From Chloroflexi bacterium TSY (GTDB lineage: Bacteria; Chloroflexota; Anaerolineae; Caldilineales; Caldilineaceae), in contig JAHBNG010000029.1 in NCBI GenBank assembly GCA_019217005.1, positions 1-64,000 on the forward strand: a stretch of DNA of 64,000 bases. Reading direction: 5' to 3'. The notes below the pieces were generated by a model. It ran no database searches and had not been told where the DNA came from. It worked only from the letters and a program-made list of their open reading frames with translations. This document shows positions 27,898 through 36,773 of this stretch, one piece after another. A program made the translations under genes and the position numbers. How positions within the stretch are numbered: position 1 is the first letter of the stretch; each line of letters begins with the position of its first letter.

Positions 27898-28872
27898 ATG
27901 AATTCCCAAAAAACACATCTTCTTATCGCCGTTGACGCCTTTGGCGAGACCCACATCGAAGCCATCGCCCAAGTTGTAGAAGGCTGGGCGACCTGGGAAT
28001 CCATCCCCGAAAGCACCTCGCCTGCTGAACAGATGGCTAAACTCGCCATCACCGATATCATGATCGGCTGGCCGGAGCCTGAGTGGCTCTTCCCCAGCCC
28101 CATCAAGCTACTCCTGTGCCCGAGCGTCGGATACGATGAGTACCAGGTGCCTGAACTGATTGGCAGATCTGGCTTCATCTTCTGTAACGGCAGCGGCACG
28201 AAATCGGATGGCGTGGCCGAGCATTGCCTAGCGATGATGATGGCCTTAACGCGACGCTTGCCCCAATATATCCGTGATATGCAGAGTCATACCTGGCAGC
28301 AACGCACACGCCACGAGGAATTGGCGGGCGCCACCGCCTGTATTGTGGGCTTAGGCGGCATCGGCTTGGCCCTTGCCCGGCGCTGTGCCGCGCTGGGCAT
28401 GCAGGTGATCGGGGTACGTCGCCACCCGGATCGGGACAGTGACCCCGTGCAACGTGTCTACGGGCCGCAACAGTTGCCTGAGGCCGTGGCCGCCGCTGAT
28501 CATGTCATTGCCGCCTTGCCGGGTGGTGCCGCGACCGCCAATATGTTCAGCCGTGCTGTTTTTGCAGCCATGAAGCCAGGCGCCTATTTTTACAATGTGG
28601 GTAGGGGAGACATTGTCGACGAGGCTGAGTTGGTGAGACACTTACAGAACGGTCATCTGGCTGGGGCTGGGCTGGACGTCTTTGTCGAAGAGCCACTGCC
28701 CGCTGATAGCCCGCTGTGGACGATGGAGAACGTCATCGTCACCCCCCATATGGCCGGCTATGATGCCGACCATGCCGATCGGATCTGTGATTTGATGACG
28801 ACCAATTTGCAGCGCTATCGCGAAAATCAACCGCTGTTGAACGAAATCGACCTGGGGAGAATAGACGCATGA
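27898..28872 (+). CDS. D-isomer-specific 2-hydroxyacid dehydrogenase
   Basis: A 324-residue NAD(P)-dependent dehydrogenase that interconverts 2-oxoacids and D-2-hydroxyacids. The Rossmann loop is GLGGIGLALARRC from residue ~141. The catalytic residues are visible as R226 in NVGRGDIVDE, E254/E255 in DVFVEEPLP and H274 in TPHMAGY. The ATG at 27898 follows GGAGAAG and is chosen over an upstream in-frame codon at 27829. Its stop overlaps the next gene's start (ATGA at 28869-28872), so the two are translationally coupled. A broken paralogue lies at 41275-41787. Confidence 0.9.
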   Translation: MNSQKTHLLIAVDAFGETHIEAIAQVVEGWATWESIPESTSPAEQMAKLAITDIMIGWPEPEWLFPSPIKLLLCPSVGYDEYQVPELIGRSGFIFCNGSGTKSDGVAEHCLAMMMALTRRLPQYIRDMQSHTWQQRTRHEELAGATACIVGLGGIGLALARRCAALGMQVIGVRRHPDRDSDPVQRVYGPQQLPEAVAAADHVIAALPGGAATANMFSRAVFAAMKPGAYFYNVGRGDIVDEAELVRHLQNGHLAGAGLDVFVEEPLPADSPLWTMENVIVTPHMAGYDADHADRICDLMTTNLQRYRENQPLLNEIDLGRIDA

Positions 28873-29993
28873 AAATAACTGGCATGACCACACGGATACT
28901 GGGGATCGATCCCAGCCCCTGGTACGCCGAGGGACCCATCCCGTCAGATGTGCCAGCCGTCTGGCGCTATCCCTTGACCTGCATTACCACCGATGAGGAA
29001 ATTGAGGGCTGGACCATGGGCTATGGCGCCAATGATGAAGGACGCGGCACTGCCTACCAACTGCACGATGTCCTGCTCCCCGTCATCCTGGGCAAAGACC
29101 CACTGCGGACGGAGGCGTTGTGGCAGGAACTCATGGCCTTGAACCGCCATCTCTACCCGATCTCAGATGGACTATTAGGCATGCTCGATGTCGCCTTTTG
29201 GGATATTCGCGGGAAAGTGGCTGGCATGCCGATTGGGGAAATGCTTGGCCTCTGTCGCGATCGAATGCCGGTCTATCGAACCGGATCCCACTACAACGAA
29301 ACGCCAGAGCTGGCCTTTGCCGAAGCCCAACAGATGAAGCAGGAGGGCTATCACGGCTACAAACTCACCTTTTTTGACGGCCCGGCGCGCGACATTCCCC
29401 GCCTGCAGGCCGCGCGCGAGGCGGTCGGCCCAGACTTTCCGCTGATGCTGGACTGCGTCAGCGGCCTTAACTTCACCCAAGCTCTGCAAATTGGGCGGGC
29501 GCTGGATGAACTCAACTTTCATTGGTTTGAGGAACCGATACCCGACCGGCATGTCGATATGCTGAAACGGCTGGCCCAGGAGCTTGCGGTGCCCATCCTG
29601 GCCACCGAAACGGTTGGGCTCCGGGAGTTGCCCCAGTACATCCAGCAGCACGCCGTCGATCTGGCTCGCGGCGATGTGTTTATTAAGGCCGGCATCACCG
29701 GTCTGCGCAAAGCCTCGGCCATGTGTGAGCTGTTCGGCTTCAATCTTGAAATCCACGCCCTGCACTCGCCTTTGTTAGACATCGCCAATTTGCATGTGGC
29801 CTGCTCGGTCAATAACTGCGAATTTTTGGAGCTTCATGATCCCATGTTCCGCTTCGGGCTTAAACATGCCCCACTCGATATGGACCCGGACGGGTATCTG
29901 CATCTCCCAGCAGGGCCTGGGTTGGGTGTGGAATTGGACTGGGATTGGATTGATAACCATACGGTTGAGACAATTTCCGGCGATACAGCTTAA
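28869..29993 (+). CDS. Mandelate racemase/muconate lactonizing enzyme family protein (enolase superfamily)
   Basis: A 374-residue enolase-superfamily enzyme that would abstract the alpha-proton of a carboxylate substrate, typically a sugar acid. Mg2+ ligands appear to be D195 (PLMLDCVSG), E221 (WFEEPIP) and E247 (ILATETVG); K165 in YKLTFF is the candidate base on the second barrel strand. The C-terminal LEIHALHSPLLDIANLH region caps the barrel. It overlaps the upstream 2-hydroxyacid dehydrogenase gene by 4 bp and is followed by a phosphodiesterase gene. Shards nearly identical to it occur at 35230 and 41168. The exact reaction is unknown. Confidence 0.88.
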   Translation: MKITGMTTRILGIDPSPWYAEGPIPSDVPAVWRYPLTCITTDEEIEGWTMGYGANDEGRGTAYQLHDVLLPVILGKDPLRTEALWQELMALNRHLYPISDGLLGMLDVAFWDIRGKVAGMPIGEMLGLCRDRMPVYRTGSHYNETPELAFAEAQQMKQEGYHGYKLTFFDGPARDIPRLQAAREAVGPDFPLMLDCVSGLNFTQALQIGRALDELNFHWFEEPIPDRHVDMLKRLAQELAVPILATETVGLRELPQYIQQHAVDLARGDVFIKAGITGLRKASAMCELFGFNLEIHALHSPLLDIANLHVACSVNNCEFLELHDPMFRFGLKHAPLDMDPDGYLHLPAGPGLGVELDWDWIDNHTVETISGDTA

Positions 29994-30017
29994 ATGCCGA
30001 TAAGGAAAGGAGCGAAA

Positions 30018-30830
30018 ATGCCTGACGTGAATCTCGTCGTTCTGTTCTCTGTAGATGGTATGCGGCCCGATGGTCTGCAGCAGGCCGATACCCCTCATAT
30101 CGATAATGTTATCCGGCGCGGGGCCTACACCTACACCGCCCAAACCGTCATGCCGTCGGTAACCCTGCCATGTCACGTCTCAATGTTTCGGGGAGTGGGT
30201 CCGGAGCGGCATGGCATTACCACAAATATCTGGACACCGCCCGCTCGACCGGTCCCCAGCATCACCGAGATCGTCCACCAGGCTGGTAGAAGGACGTCTG
30301 CCTTCTACAACTGGGAAAGTTTACGGGACCTCGCAGACCCGGAATCTCTGGATCGATCCTACTTTGCCAATGATAACTACCGCCCCGAGTCAGATCTGGA
30401 GATAGCGGGCATCGCAGCCCAGTTTCTGCAGCAAGAGCGGGAAGGTGGCTTTGCCTTCGTATACTTGGGACATACCGACATTGCAGGGCACAACTTCGGA
30501 TGGATGTCCGAACCCTACCTCGAGGCGATCGGCAATGCCGACAGGGCTATCGGTGAGGTCCTGTCGGTGCTCGATGAGGCCAGCACGGCCGTGATCATCA
30601 CCAGCGATCACGGTGGCCATGAAAAGACGCATGGGACTGAGTCAGCGGAGGATATGACGATCCCGTGGGTGATGTCGGCCCCAGGTGTGGTGCAGCCAGG
30701 CGAGATCGCCGAGCCGGTCAGCATCATCGACAACCCGCCCACGATAGCCGATCTTCTGGACGTGACACCAGCCCGTGAATGGACAGGCCGGTCGGTTCTA
30801 TCGATGTTACCGGAAACGAAAGTTTTTTAA
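30018..30830 (+). CDS. Nucleotide pyrophosphatase/phosphodiesterase-like protein (alkaline phosphatase superfamily)
   Basis: A 270-residue type I phosphodiesterase/nucleotide pyrophosphatase-like enzyme. Metal and catalytic residues are in order: D13 (FSVDGMR), nucleophile T49 (MPSVTLPCHVSMF), D154 and H158 (GHTDIAGHNF), D197 and H198 (SDHGGHEKTHG) and H205. No signal peptide is seen, so it is probably cytoplasmic. AAGGAAAGGAG lies just before the ATG at 30018, which is preferred over 29994. It is 24 bp after the enolase-family gene and on the same strand. Substrate unknown; phosphoesters or phosphonates are typical of the superfamily. Confidence 0.87.
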   Translation: MPDVNLVVLFSVDGMRPDGLQQADTPHIDNVIRRGAYTYTAQTVMPSVTLPCHVSMFRGVGPERHGITTNIWTPPARPVPSITEIVHQAGRRTSAFYNWESLRDLADPESLDRSYFANDNYRPESDLEIAGIAAQFLQQEREGGFAFVYLGHTDIAGHNFGWMSEPYLEAIGNADRAIGEVLSVLDEASTAVIITSDHGGHEKTHGTESAEDMTIPWVMSAPGVVQPGEIAEPVSIIDNPPTIADLLDVTPAREWTGRSVLSMLPETKVF

Positions 30831-30849
30831 TGAGGTCATGAAATAAAAG

Positions 30850-31005
30850 GATGTAGAGTTCGACGGGGTCTACCTGTTCGAACCGGACGCCATCCTGCCC
30901 GATTATCAAGAGGAGAAGCTTGCTTTCGTGAAAGCGGGCTTCGAGCGAATGGCGCAGGAGGGTTCTCCTCGTGAAACCTTAGCTGAGATGGAGGTTGAGT
31001 TGTGA
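30850..31005 (+). pseudogene. C-terminal shard of a TIM-barrel epimerase
   Basis: Between the phosphodiesterase and aminotransferase genes a frame reads VEFDGVYLFEPDAILPDYQ, then AFVKAGFERMAQEG, and stops at 31005 with TGA. This is the C-terminus of the isomerase/epimerase family also seen at 24706. Its stop overlaps the GTG start of the next gene (31002), a native operon joint. The operon therefore once contained an epimerase gene directly before the aminotransferase, now deleted. Confidence 0.7.
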
Positions 31006-32279
31006 GCAAATGGGCCGACCGCTCCTGGAACGCCTTCCCCGGCGGCTCTTTGGGAGAGTACAATCTACCTGAAGGTCTTTCTATCGTCCTGACCCACGGC
31101 CAAGGGTCAAAAGTTTACGACACTCTGGGCCGGGAATATATTGACCTGACCATGGGTTGGGGGTCGGTGATGCTGGGGCATGCCTATACAGGCATTGCTG
31201 AAGCGGTCAAAAAACAGGTTGACCTGGGTTCAAATTTTGCCTATGTCTCTCAACCCGCCCTGGAATTGGCCGAAACAATGATTGAAGCCATTCCCTGCGC
31301 CGAAAAGGTGCGTTTCTGCGCTTCCGGCACCGAGGCCACGATGTACGCCGTGCGTTTTGCGCGGGCCTTCACCGGACGTAGCAAAATCATCAAATTTGAA
31401 GGCGCTTACCATGGGGCCAACGAAATAGGCACGATGAGTCTTTTTCCGAAGCAGTCATTCGACTTTCCCCAGGCTGAGCCGACCTCGGCCGGTTTTCTTA
31501 AAGCGGTCCATGAGAATACGCTGATTGTGCCCTTCAATGACCTGGAAACCACAGCCCGCATTATCCGTGAAAACGCTCCGGACGTTGCAGCAGTCATTGT
31601 AGAGCCGCTGCATCGCTGCACCACGCCGGAACCGGGCTTTCTGGAGGGACTACGGCGCGTTACCCAGGAGAATGATATCCTCTTGATTTTTGATGAGGTG
31701 GTAACCGGCTTTCGATTGGCTTACGGCGGAGCGCAAGAATATTACGGGGTTACCCCAGATTTGGCGGCCTACGGTAAAGGGTTGGGCGGGGGCTTCCCTA
31801 TCGGGGCTATCGCTGGGCGGGCCGATATTCTGGATCTGTGCGCTGAGGCGGAACTGGGACAAGACCGGTACGTTTGGTTTGCGTCGTCGGTGGGGGGAAA
31901 TCCCATCACCGCCACGGCGGCTCTGGTTACCCTCAAAGAGATGCGCCAACCCGATATCTACCAGCGTTTCTTCGCCATCGGCCAAAAACTGCGTCAGGGA
32001 CTCCGGACTATTCTTGAAGACCTTAGCCTTAAGGCCCAAGTTCTGGGTGATGGCCCCTTATGTGCGGTCTCATTTACAGATAGGCCGGTGGTTGATTATC
32101 GTACCGCTTCCCAGGCGGATGGCGTCAAGGCCCGGCGATTTACTCTGGGGTTGTTTGCCAATGGCATCTTTCTCAATCCGATGTCCACCAAACTGTATGT
32201 CTCGCTGGCCCACTCTGATAAAGACATCGCCCGGATTCACGATGCCGCTTTTGAGGTGTTGAAGGGGATTGGAGATTAG
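31002..32279 (+). CDS. GSA-aminotransferase-like class III aminotransferase
   Basis: A 425-residue PLP enzyme of aminotransferase class III, closest in layout to glutamate-1-semialdehyde 2,1-aminomutase but without haem-pathway neighbours. The PLP lysine is K259 in AAYGKGLGGGFPIGA, the PLP-N1 Asp is D221 in LIFDEVVTGFR, and the cofactor-phosphate segment is CASGTEATMYAVRFAR. The start is GTG at 31002 with GGAGG in front, overlapping the preceding fragment's stop. Set in a catabolic run, it probably moves an amino group on an unknown substrate rather than making tetrapyrroles. A close paralogue lies at 38270. Confidence 0.88.
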   Translation: MSKWADRSWNAFPGGSLGEYNLPEGLSIVLTHGQGSKVYDTLGREYIDLTMGWGSVMLGHAYTGIAEAVKKQVDLGSNFAYVSQPALELAETMIEAIPCAEKVRFCASGTEATMYAVRFARAFTGRSKIIKFEGAYHGANEIGTMSLFPKQSFDFPQAEPTSAGFLKAVHENTLIVPFNDLETTARIIRENAPDVAAVIVEPLHRCTTPEPGFLEGLRRVTQENDILLIFDEVVTGFRLAYGGAQEYYGVTPDLAAYGKGLGGGFPIGAIAGRADILDLCAEAELGQDRYVWFASSVGGNPITATAALVTLKEMRQPDIYQRFFAIGQKLRQGLRTILEDLSLKAQVLGDGPLCAVSFTDRPVVDYRTASQADGVKARRFTLGLFANGIFLNPMSTKLYVSLAHSDKDIARIHDAAFEVLKGIGD

Positions 32280-32283
32280 AAAA

Positions 32284-32385
32284 ATGGGCAACATTATCAC
32301 CCTGGCCCCGCCGCTAACCATTACCAAAGAAGAAATGGGGTGCGCGCTGGATATTTTGAGAGGGTGTCTGGCAGAAGTCAGCTGA
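32284..32385 (+). pseudogene. C-terminal shard of another class III aminotransferase
   Basis: A 33-codon frame, GNIITLAPPLTITKEEM ... LDILRGCLAEVS. The G-N-[VI]-I-x-x-x-P-P-L-x-I-[ST]-x-E-E-x-x-x-A-L-x-I-L pattern is the usual end of class III aminotransferases such as 4-aminobutyrate or alanine-glyoxylate types, different from the GSA type beside it. It ends 14 bp before the next gene's ATG. Confidence 0.6.
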
Positions 32386-32399
32386 CAGGAGAAATTCGT

Positions 32400-34841
32400 A
32401 TGGACACCCAAGCCCGTGTTGTTGTAATTGGCGGTGGCATCACCGGATGCAGCATCGCTTATCATCTGGCCCGACGGGGCTGGACAGACATTGTACTGGT
32501 CGAAAAAGGGGCGTTGACCAGCGGTACAACCTTTCACTCGGTGGGGCTGGTCAGCCAATTTCGGACGTCACCGGCGCAGATGCTGCTGATGAATTACAGT
32601 ATTGACCTCTACAACCAGTTCAAGGCTGATGTTGGCGACGCGCTGGGCTGGCACCAAGTGGGCAGCCTGCGCCTGGCCTCAAGCCCGGACCAGCTTAAGG
32701 CTCTGCAACGAAATGTGAGTCGGGCCAAGCCATTGGGTCTGAATGTCGACATTATCTCGCCGGCTGAAGCGCTGGACATCTTTCCGCATATGACTGGCGA
32801 GAGTCTCTATGGCGCGGTTCATATCCCTGATGACGGCTATCTGGACCCCAACGGCATCACCACCGAGTTTGCCCGGCGAGCCAGGCAATTGGGGGTTAAG
32901 GTCCACACCAGCGTGCGCGTCACCGGCATCGAGCTGTCATCGCAGGGCGATGTGAAGCAGGTAAATACCGACCACGGCGCTATCAAGACGGAGATTGTGG
33001 TTAATGCCGCCGGGATGTGGGCCCCGCGGATTGGTGAGATGGTTGGCGCGAACATTCCAATGGCTCCGCTGATGCATCAATTTCTGACGACCAAACCCAT
33101 TCCCGGCCACGAGCTGCCCCTTGAAACGCCGGTGGTGCGCGATCCAGATAATCTGGTTTACATTCGTGAAGAAGTGCGCGGCTTTTTAATTGGCGGTCCG
33201 GAACTGACTCCCAAAGCATGGTCGGTTGATGGGGTGCCGTGGGACTTCACCCAGCAGCTGCTGCCCCCTGAATGGGACCTGTTCGACTCGGTGATGGAGG
33301 GGGCTATGCGGCGGGTACCGGTTTTGGAACGGGCGGAAATCATCAAGTTGGTCAACGGACCGGAGGCCATCACCCCCGATGGCCACTACTGCCTGGGGCC
33401 GTTGCCTGGCCTACCCGGTTTTTATGTGGCGGCGGGTATGTCGCTGAACGGAATTGCCGGGGCAGGGGGTGTCGGCAAAATAATGGCCGAGTGGATTATC
33501 GAAGGCGAACCCTCGATTGATGTGCACGAGATGAATGTGCGGCGCTTTGGCGCTCACTATGCCGACCTGCACTATGTAGCTGAAAAGGCCAGAGAGATCT
33601 ACAAGCATTACTACTACCTGCACTACCCGGATGATGAGCCGGAGTGGGCCCGTCCGAGGCGACTGAGCGCTCTTTATCCTCGCTTGCAGGAATTGGGCGC
33701 GGTCTTCGGTGAGAAAAATGGCTGGGAGCGAGCCAACTACTTTGTGTCCGGCCAACCGTGGCGACAGGCCGGTGCCGACCAGAAAGAATGGGGCTGGGGT
33801 CAACCACCCTACTTTGAACAAGTTGGGATTGAACACCAGGCCGTCCGGGAGCGAGTGGGGCTGCTGGATATGTCCTCCTTTGGCAAGATTGACGTGCGTG
33901 GTCCCGGTGCCTTGGCACTGCTGCAGTACCTGGCCGACAACAATATCGACAAGCCTGTTGGCAGCCTAACCTACACTCAATTTCTTAACGAGCGGGGGGG
34001 TATCGAGAGCGACTTGACCATCGTCCGCATCGCCGACGAGCACTTTCGGGTGATTACGGGTACGGCCTTTGCCGCAAGAGACATGGGCTGGATTAAGATG
34101 CACGTGCCCAGCGACGGCTCAGTTGAAATCCAGGATGTCACCGACGAATTGAGTTGTATGAGTTTATGGGGTCCCCACGCCCGCGATGTGCTGCAGGCCG
34201 TATCCAGCAGTGATGTATCGAACGAGGCATGCCCATATATGAGCGCCCGAACGCTGGACATTCAGGGGATTTCGGTTTGGGCCCAGCGCGTTAGTTATGC
34301 TGGAGAGTTGGGGTGGGAGTTTTACATCGCCCCGGAACAGGCCACTGCAGTTTGGGATACGTTGATGGAAGCCGGACAGGCGTTTGGCATTCAGCCGGTC
34401 GGCTACAAGGCCCTGGAATCGCTGCGGCTGGAAAAGGGGTATCGCTACTGGAGCGGCGACATCACCCCCACCGAAAATCCTTATGAAGCCGGGCTAGGCT
34501 TTGCCGTCAAGCTAAACAAGGGTAATTTCATTGGCCGCGACGCTCTGCTCAAAATTAAAGACGAAGGCATTGCGCATCGGCTTTGTACCCTGACCTTTGG
34601 CGGTGAACCCGGCGTTATCTATGGTGGCGAGGCGGTCTATTCAAACGGTCAGGTGGTCGGGCGCGTCCGGAGCGGCGGCTACGGTTATACCATCGGCAAA
34701 AATATTGGCCTATCGTATCTGCCGATCGAGCTGGCGGAGCTTGATACAGCCGTTGAAATTGATGTTTTCGGCGAACGGATTCCGGCTGAGGTTGCGCCCG
34801 ACACGCTTTACGACCCAAAGAATCAACGACTACGGGCCTGA
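32400..34841 (+). CDS. Dimethylglycine/sarcosine dehydrogenase-like protein (FAD oxidoreductase fused to GcvT-type domain)
   Basis: An 813-residue protein of the DMGDH/SARDH architecture, oxidative N-demethylases that pass formaldehyde to folate. The N-terminal DAO domain begins VVVIGGGITGCSIAYHLARR (FAD site) with the SGTTFHSVGLVSQFR segment, which in this family is where FAD is covalently attached to His. From ~430 onward an FAO_M-like linker leads to a GcvT aminomethyltransferase domain with LDMSSFGKIDVRGP, VQRVSYAGELGWE-like RVSYAGELGWEFYI and KLNKGNFIGRDALL. AGGAG precedes the ATG at 32400. It is intact and probably demethylates a methylated amine; the exact substrate is unknown. Confidence 0.9.
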   Translation: MDTQARVVVIGGGITGCSIAYHLARRGWTDIVLVEKGALTSGTTFHSVGLVSQFRTSPAQMLLMNYSIDLYNQFKADVGDALGWHQVGSLRLASSPDQLKALQRNVSRAKPLGLNVDIISPAEALDIFPHMTGESLYGAVHIPDDGYLDPNGITTEFARRARQLGVKVHTSVRVTGIELSSQGDVKQVNTDHGAIKTEIVVNAAGMWAPRIGEMVGANIPMAPLMHQFLTTKPIPGHELPLETPVVRDPDNLVYIREEVRGFLIGGPELTPKAWSVDGVPWDFTQQLLPPEWDLFDSVMEGAMRRVPVLERAEIIKLVNGPEAITPDGHYCLGPLPGLPGFYVAAGMSLNGIAGAGGVGKIMAEWIIEGEPSIDVHEMNVRRFGAHYADLHYVAEKAREIYKHYYYLHYPDDEPEWARPRRLSALYPRLQELGAVFGEKNGWERANYFVSGQPWRQAGADQKEWGWGQPPYFEQVGIEHQAVRERVGLLDMSSFGKIDVRGPGALALLQYLADNNIDKPVGSLTYTQFLNERGGIESDLTIVRIADEHFRVITGTAFAARDMGWIKMHVPSDGSVEIQDVTDELSCMSLWGPHARDVLQAVSSSDVSNEACPYMSARTLDIQGISVWAQRVSYAGELGWEFYIAPEQATAVWDTLMEAGQAFGIQPVGYKALESLRLEKGYRYWSGDITPTENPYEAGLGFAVKLNKGNFIGRDALLKIKDEGIAHRLCTLTFGGEPGVIYGGEAVYSNGQVVGRVRSGGYGYTIGKNIGLSYLPIELAELDTAVEIDVFGERIPAEVAPDTLYDPKNQRLRA

Positions 34842-35043
34842 CAATTTGGCGTCAGGTGCCAAGCATTGCGTGGATACTACCTGACATCTGACACGGTAAC
34901 ATTTGGTACGGTTTCCTTCAGGTTGGTCATCTCGTCGTTTTTTTCAAGCGGCGCTAGGAGCGAGAGATCTTTAAACCTACTGACCCGCGTGCAACCCTCG
35001 ATTAACTAACCGGACTGACGAATCTAACCAGGAGCAAACGGAG

Positions 35044-35229
35044 ATGAATGAAGTGATTGCAAGGCTACATGGCGTTAACGCGGGCATGCACGCCCGCGTC
35101 AATCAGACACGCCAGGTTCTGACGGAACGGGGCTATGGTGATTTGCTCATCGCCTGCTACCCCACGTTGCGCAAATATTTTGCCGATTTTATTCAGTTAC
35201 CCTTTGCGGCTGGATCTGGTAGCGAGCCC
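35044..35229 (+). pseudogene. 5' fragment of an unrecognised gene
   Basis: A strong ribosome site (AGGAGCAAACGGAG) precedes the ATG. The protein begins MNEVIARLHGVNAGMHARVN and continues LLIACYPTLRKYFADF. It then passes into enolase-superfamily sequence. The N-terminus does not resemble a family I know. A palindrome ACGCGGGC / GCCCGCGT lies at ~35081-35102 inside it. Confidence 0.35.
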
Positions 35230-35320
35230 TTAATGCAGGCCATTGAGTTGGGCGAGTGCTGGAGGAGCTCAACTTTCATTGGTTTGAGGAACCGATCCCT
35301 GAGGAGACATGCCTGGTCGA
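35230..35320 (+). pseudogene. Shard of an enolase-superfamily gene
   Basis: Encodes AIELG and LEELNFHWFEEPIPEE, matching the second-metal-ligand segment of the complete enzyme at 28869 (ALDELNFHWFEEPIP). It reads in frame into the following transporter gene, so some transcripts could give a chimaeric N-terminus. Confidence 0.65.
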
Positions 35321-35339
35321 ACCCGTTCTGGTTTTCTGC

Positions 35340-36572
35340 GTGACTAACGGCATCTTTTCGGAAATATCTGTGACAGATTCAGAACCCAACCATGGGCGAG
35401 TAGTGCTTGGTACTTGCGGCGTTGGTCATGCTGTGCATGATGGTTTCATCGATGGCATACCTATGTTTTTGCCCATATGGACAGTAGCTTTTGGTCTTGG
35501 TCTGACCCAGACCGGGTTGCTGACCACCGTCGCAATTAGTGTTATGGCAGCAATACAAATCCCAGCCAGCCTACTGGCTGAAAAGATTGGTGAGCGGACT
35601 GTTTTGGTCGTTGGTACCGCTACAGCGGGCTTTGCCTACGTAATAGCCTCCGGCGCAACGGGGTATCTCTTTCTCATCCTCGTCATGGTCATGATTGGCC
35701 TTGGAACCGGCGTTCAGCACCCACTAGGATCATCCCTGGTGTCTGGTGCCTATTCCAGTGCGGTTCGACGTACCGCCATTGGGATTTATAATTTTGCCGG
35801 TGATATCGGCAAAGTCGCCTTGCCGGTCAGCGGCGCGGCCATGCTGATCTACTTCTCATGGCGAGAAACGAGCTTCGTATTTGGCGCTATTGGTATTTTC
35901 ACGGCAATCGTTCTATTCATCGCGCTCGGTATTGTCAGAGCCGGTCTCGCCCTAACCGGAGACAGAAAAGAAGCAGCTGCTCAGAGACCAAGTGGTTGGG
36001 GGATCACCGACGCTTCCGGATATTGGATACTCTCAGCAATCTATATTGTGGATACAATGATCCGTATGGCGTTCATCACTCTTTTGCCGTTTCTGGTGGT
36101 CGAAAAAGGTGCACCGATTGAACAAACCGGTCTGTTTCTTGGTCTGTTATTCGCCGGAGGTGCTGCGGGTAAATTCTTTTGCGGCTTCCTTTCTACACGC
36201 ATTGGTGTACTACCAACTGTGTTAATCACGGAGATTGTTACCGGCGGAGGGATTGTCGCCACCACCCAAATATCACTTGAAGCAAGCTATTTGCTTTATC
36301 CCTTGGTAGGAATGGCCTTGAATGGCACATCATCGGCGCTTTACGGTTCGGTCGCTGATTTCGTATCTGAGGAACGCCGGACCCGAGCATTTGGCTTATT
36401 TTACACGCTAGGGGTGGGGCTGGGTGCAGTGACGCCCCTCATTGCCGGGTTTACGGGAGATGTTGCCGGCGTCGCAACAACGATCATCGGGATTGGTCTT
36501 ACCGCATTTCTGACTCTACCGCTAGCTGTTGCCTTGAAACCTGCATTAGGGCGGGTGGGAATACCCCTTTAG
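35340..36572 (+). CDS. MFS transporter
   Basis: About 400 residues with twelve hydrophobic segments. TM1 is preceded by VVLGTCGVGHAVHDGFIDG, and LLAEKIGERTVLVVG is the A-motif-like loop after TM2. FLSTRIGVLPTV is the equivalent loop in the second half. The overall look (GIYNFAGDIGKVALP, GHAVHDG) is near the Fsr-type branch. The true start is unclear: GTG at 35340 or 35370 are options, because the frame upstream is an enolase-family shard. The native 5' end may have been replaced. Substrate unknown. Confidence 0.78.
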   Translation: MTNGIFSEISVTDSEPNHGRVVLGTCGVGHAVHDGFIDGIPMFLPIWTVAFGLGLTQTGLLTTVAISVMAAIQIPASLLAEKIGERTVLVVGTATAGFAYVIASGATGYLFLILVMVMIGLGTGVQHPLGSSLVSGAYSSAVRRTAIGIYNFAGDIGKVALPVSGAAMLIYFSWRETSFVFGAIGIFTAIVLFIALGIVRAGLALTGDRKEAAAQRPSGWGITDASGYWILSAIYIVDTMIRMAFITLLPFLVVEKGAPIEQTGLFLGLLFAGGAAGKFFCGFLSTRIGVLPTVLITEIVTGGGIVATTQISLEASYLLYPLVGMALNGTSSALYGSVADFVSEERRTRAFGLFYTLGVGLGAVTPLIAGFTGDVAGVATTIIGIGLTAFLTLPLAVALKPALGRVGIPL

Positions 36573-36773
36573 CAAACCACATCGCGGTGGACCTGGCCAG
36601 ATGAAAGTGTGGACGCATTTGGGACACGCTTTGTCAATACCCAATTTGGCAAAAAAACGCAGAGATATAAGGGTGCTGTGTCTGAGACAGCTCATTGACA
36701 TAATGTTACTGCAGTCCGATCGCTCAGTCATCTCTGCGGCTCCAGCCACCGACTTGTATGGAGGAGTTTTATT

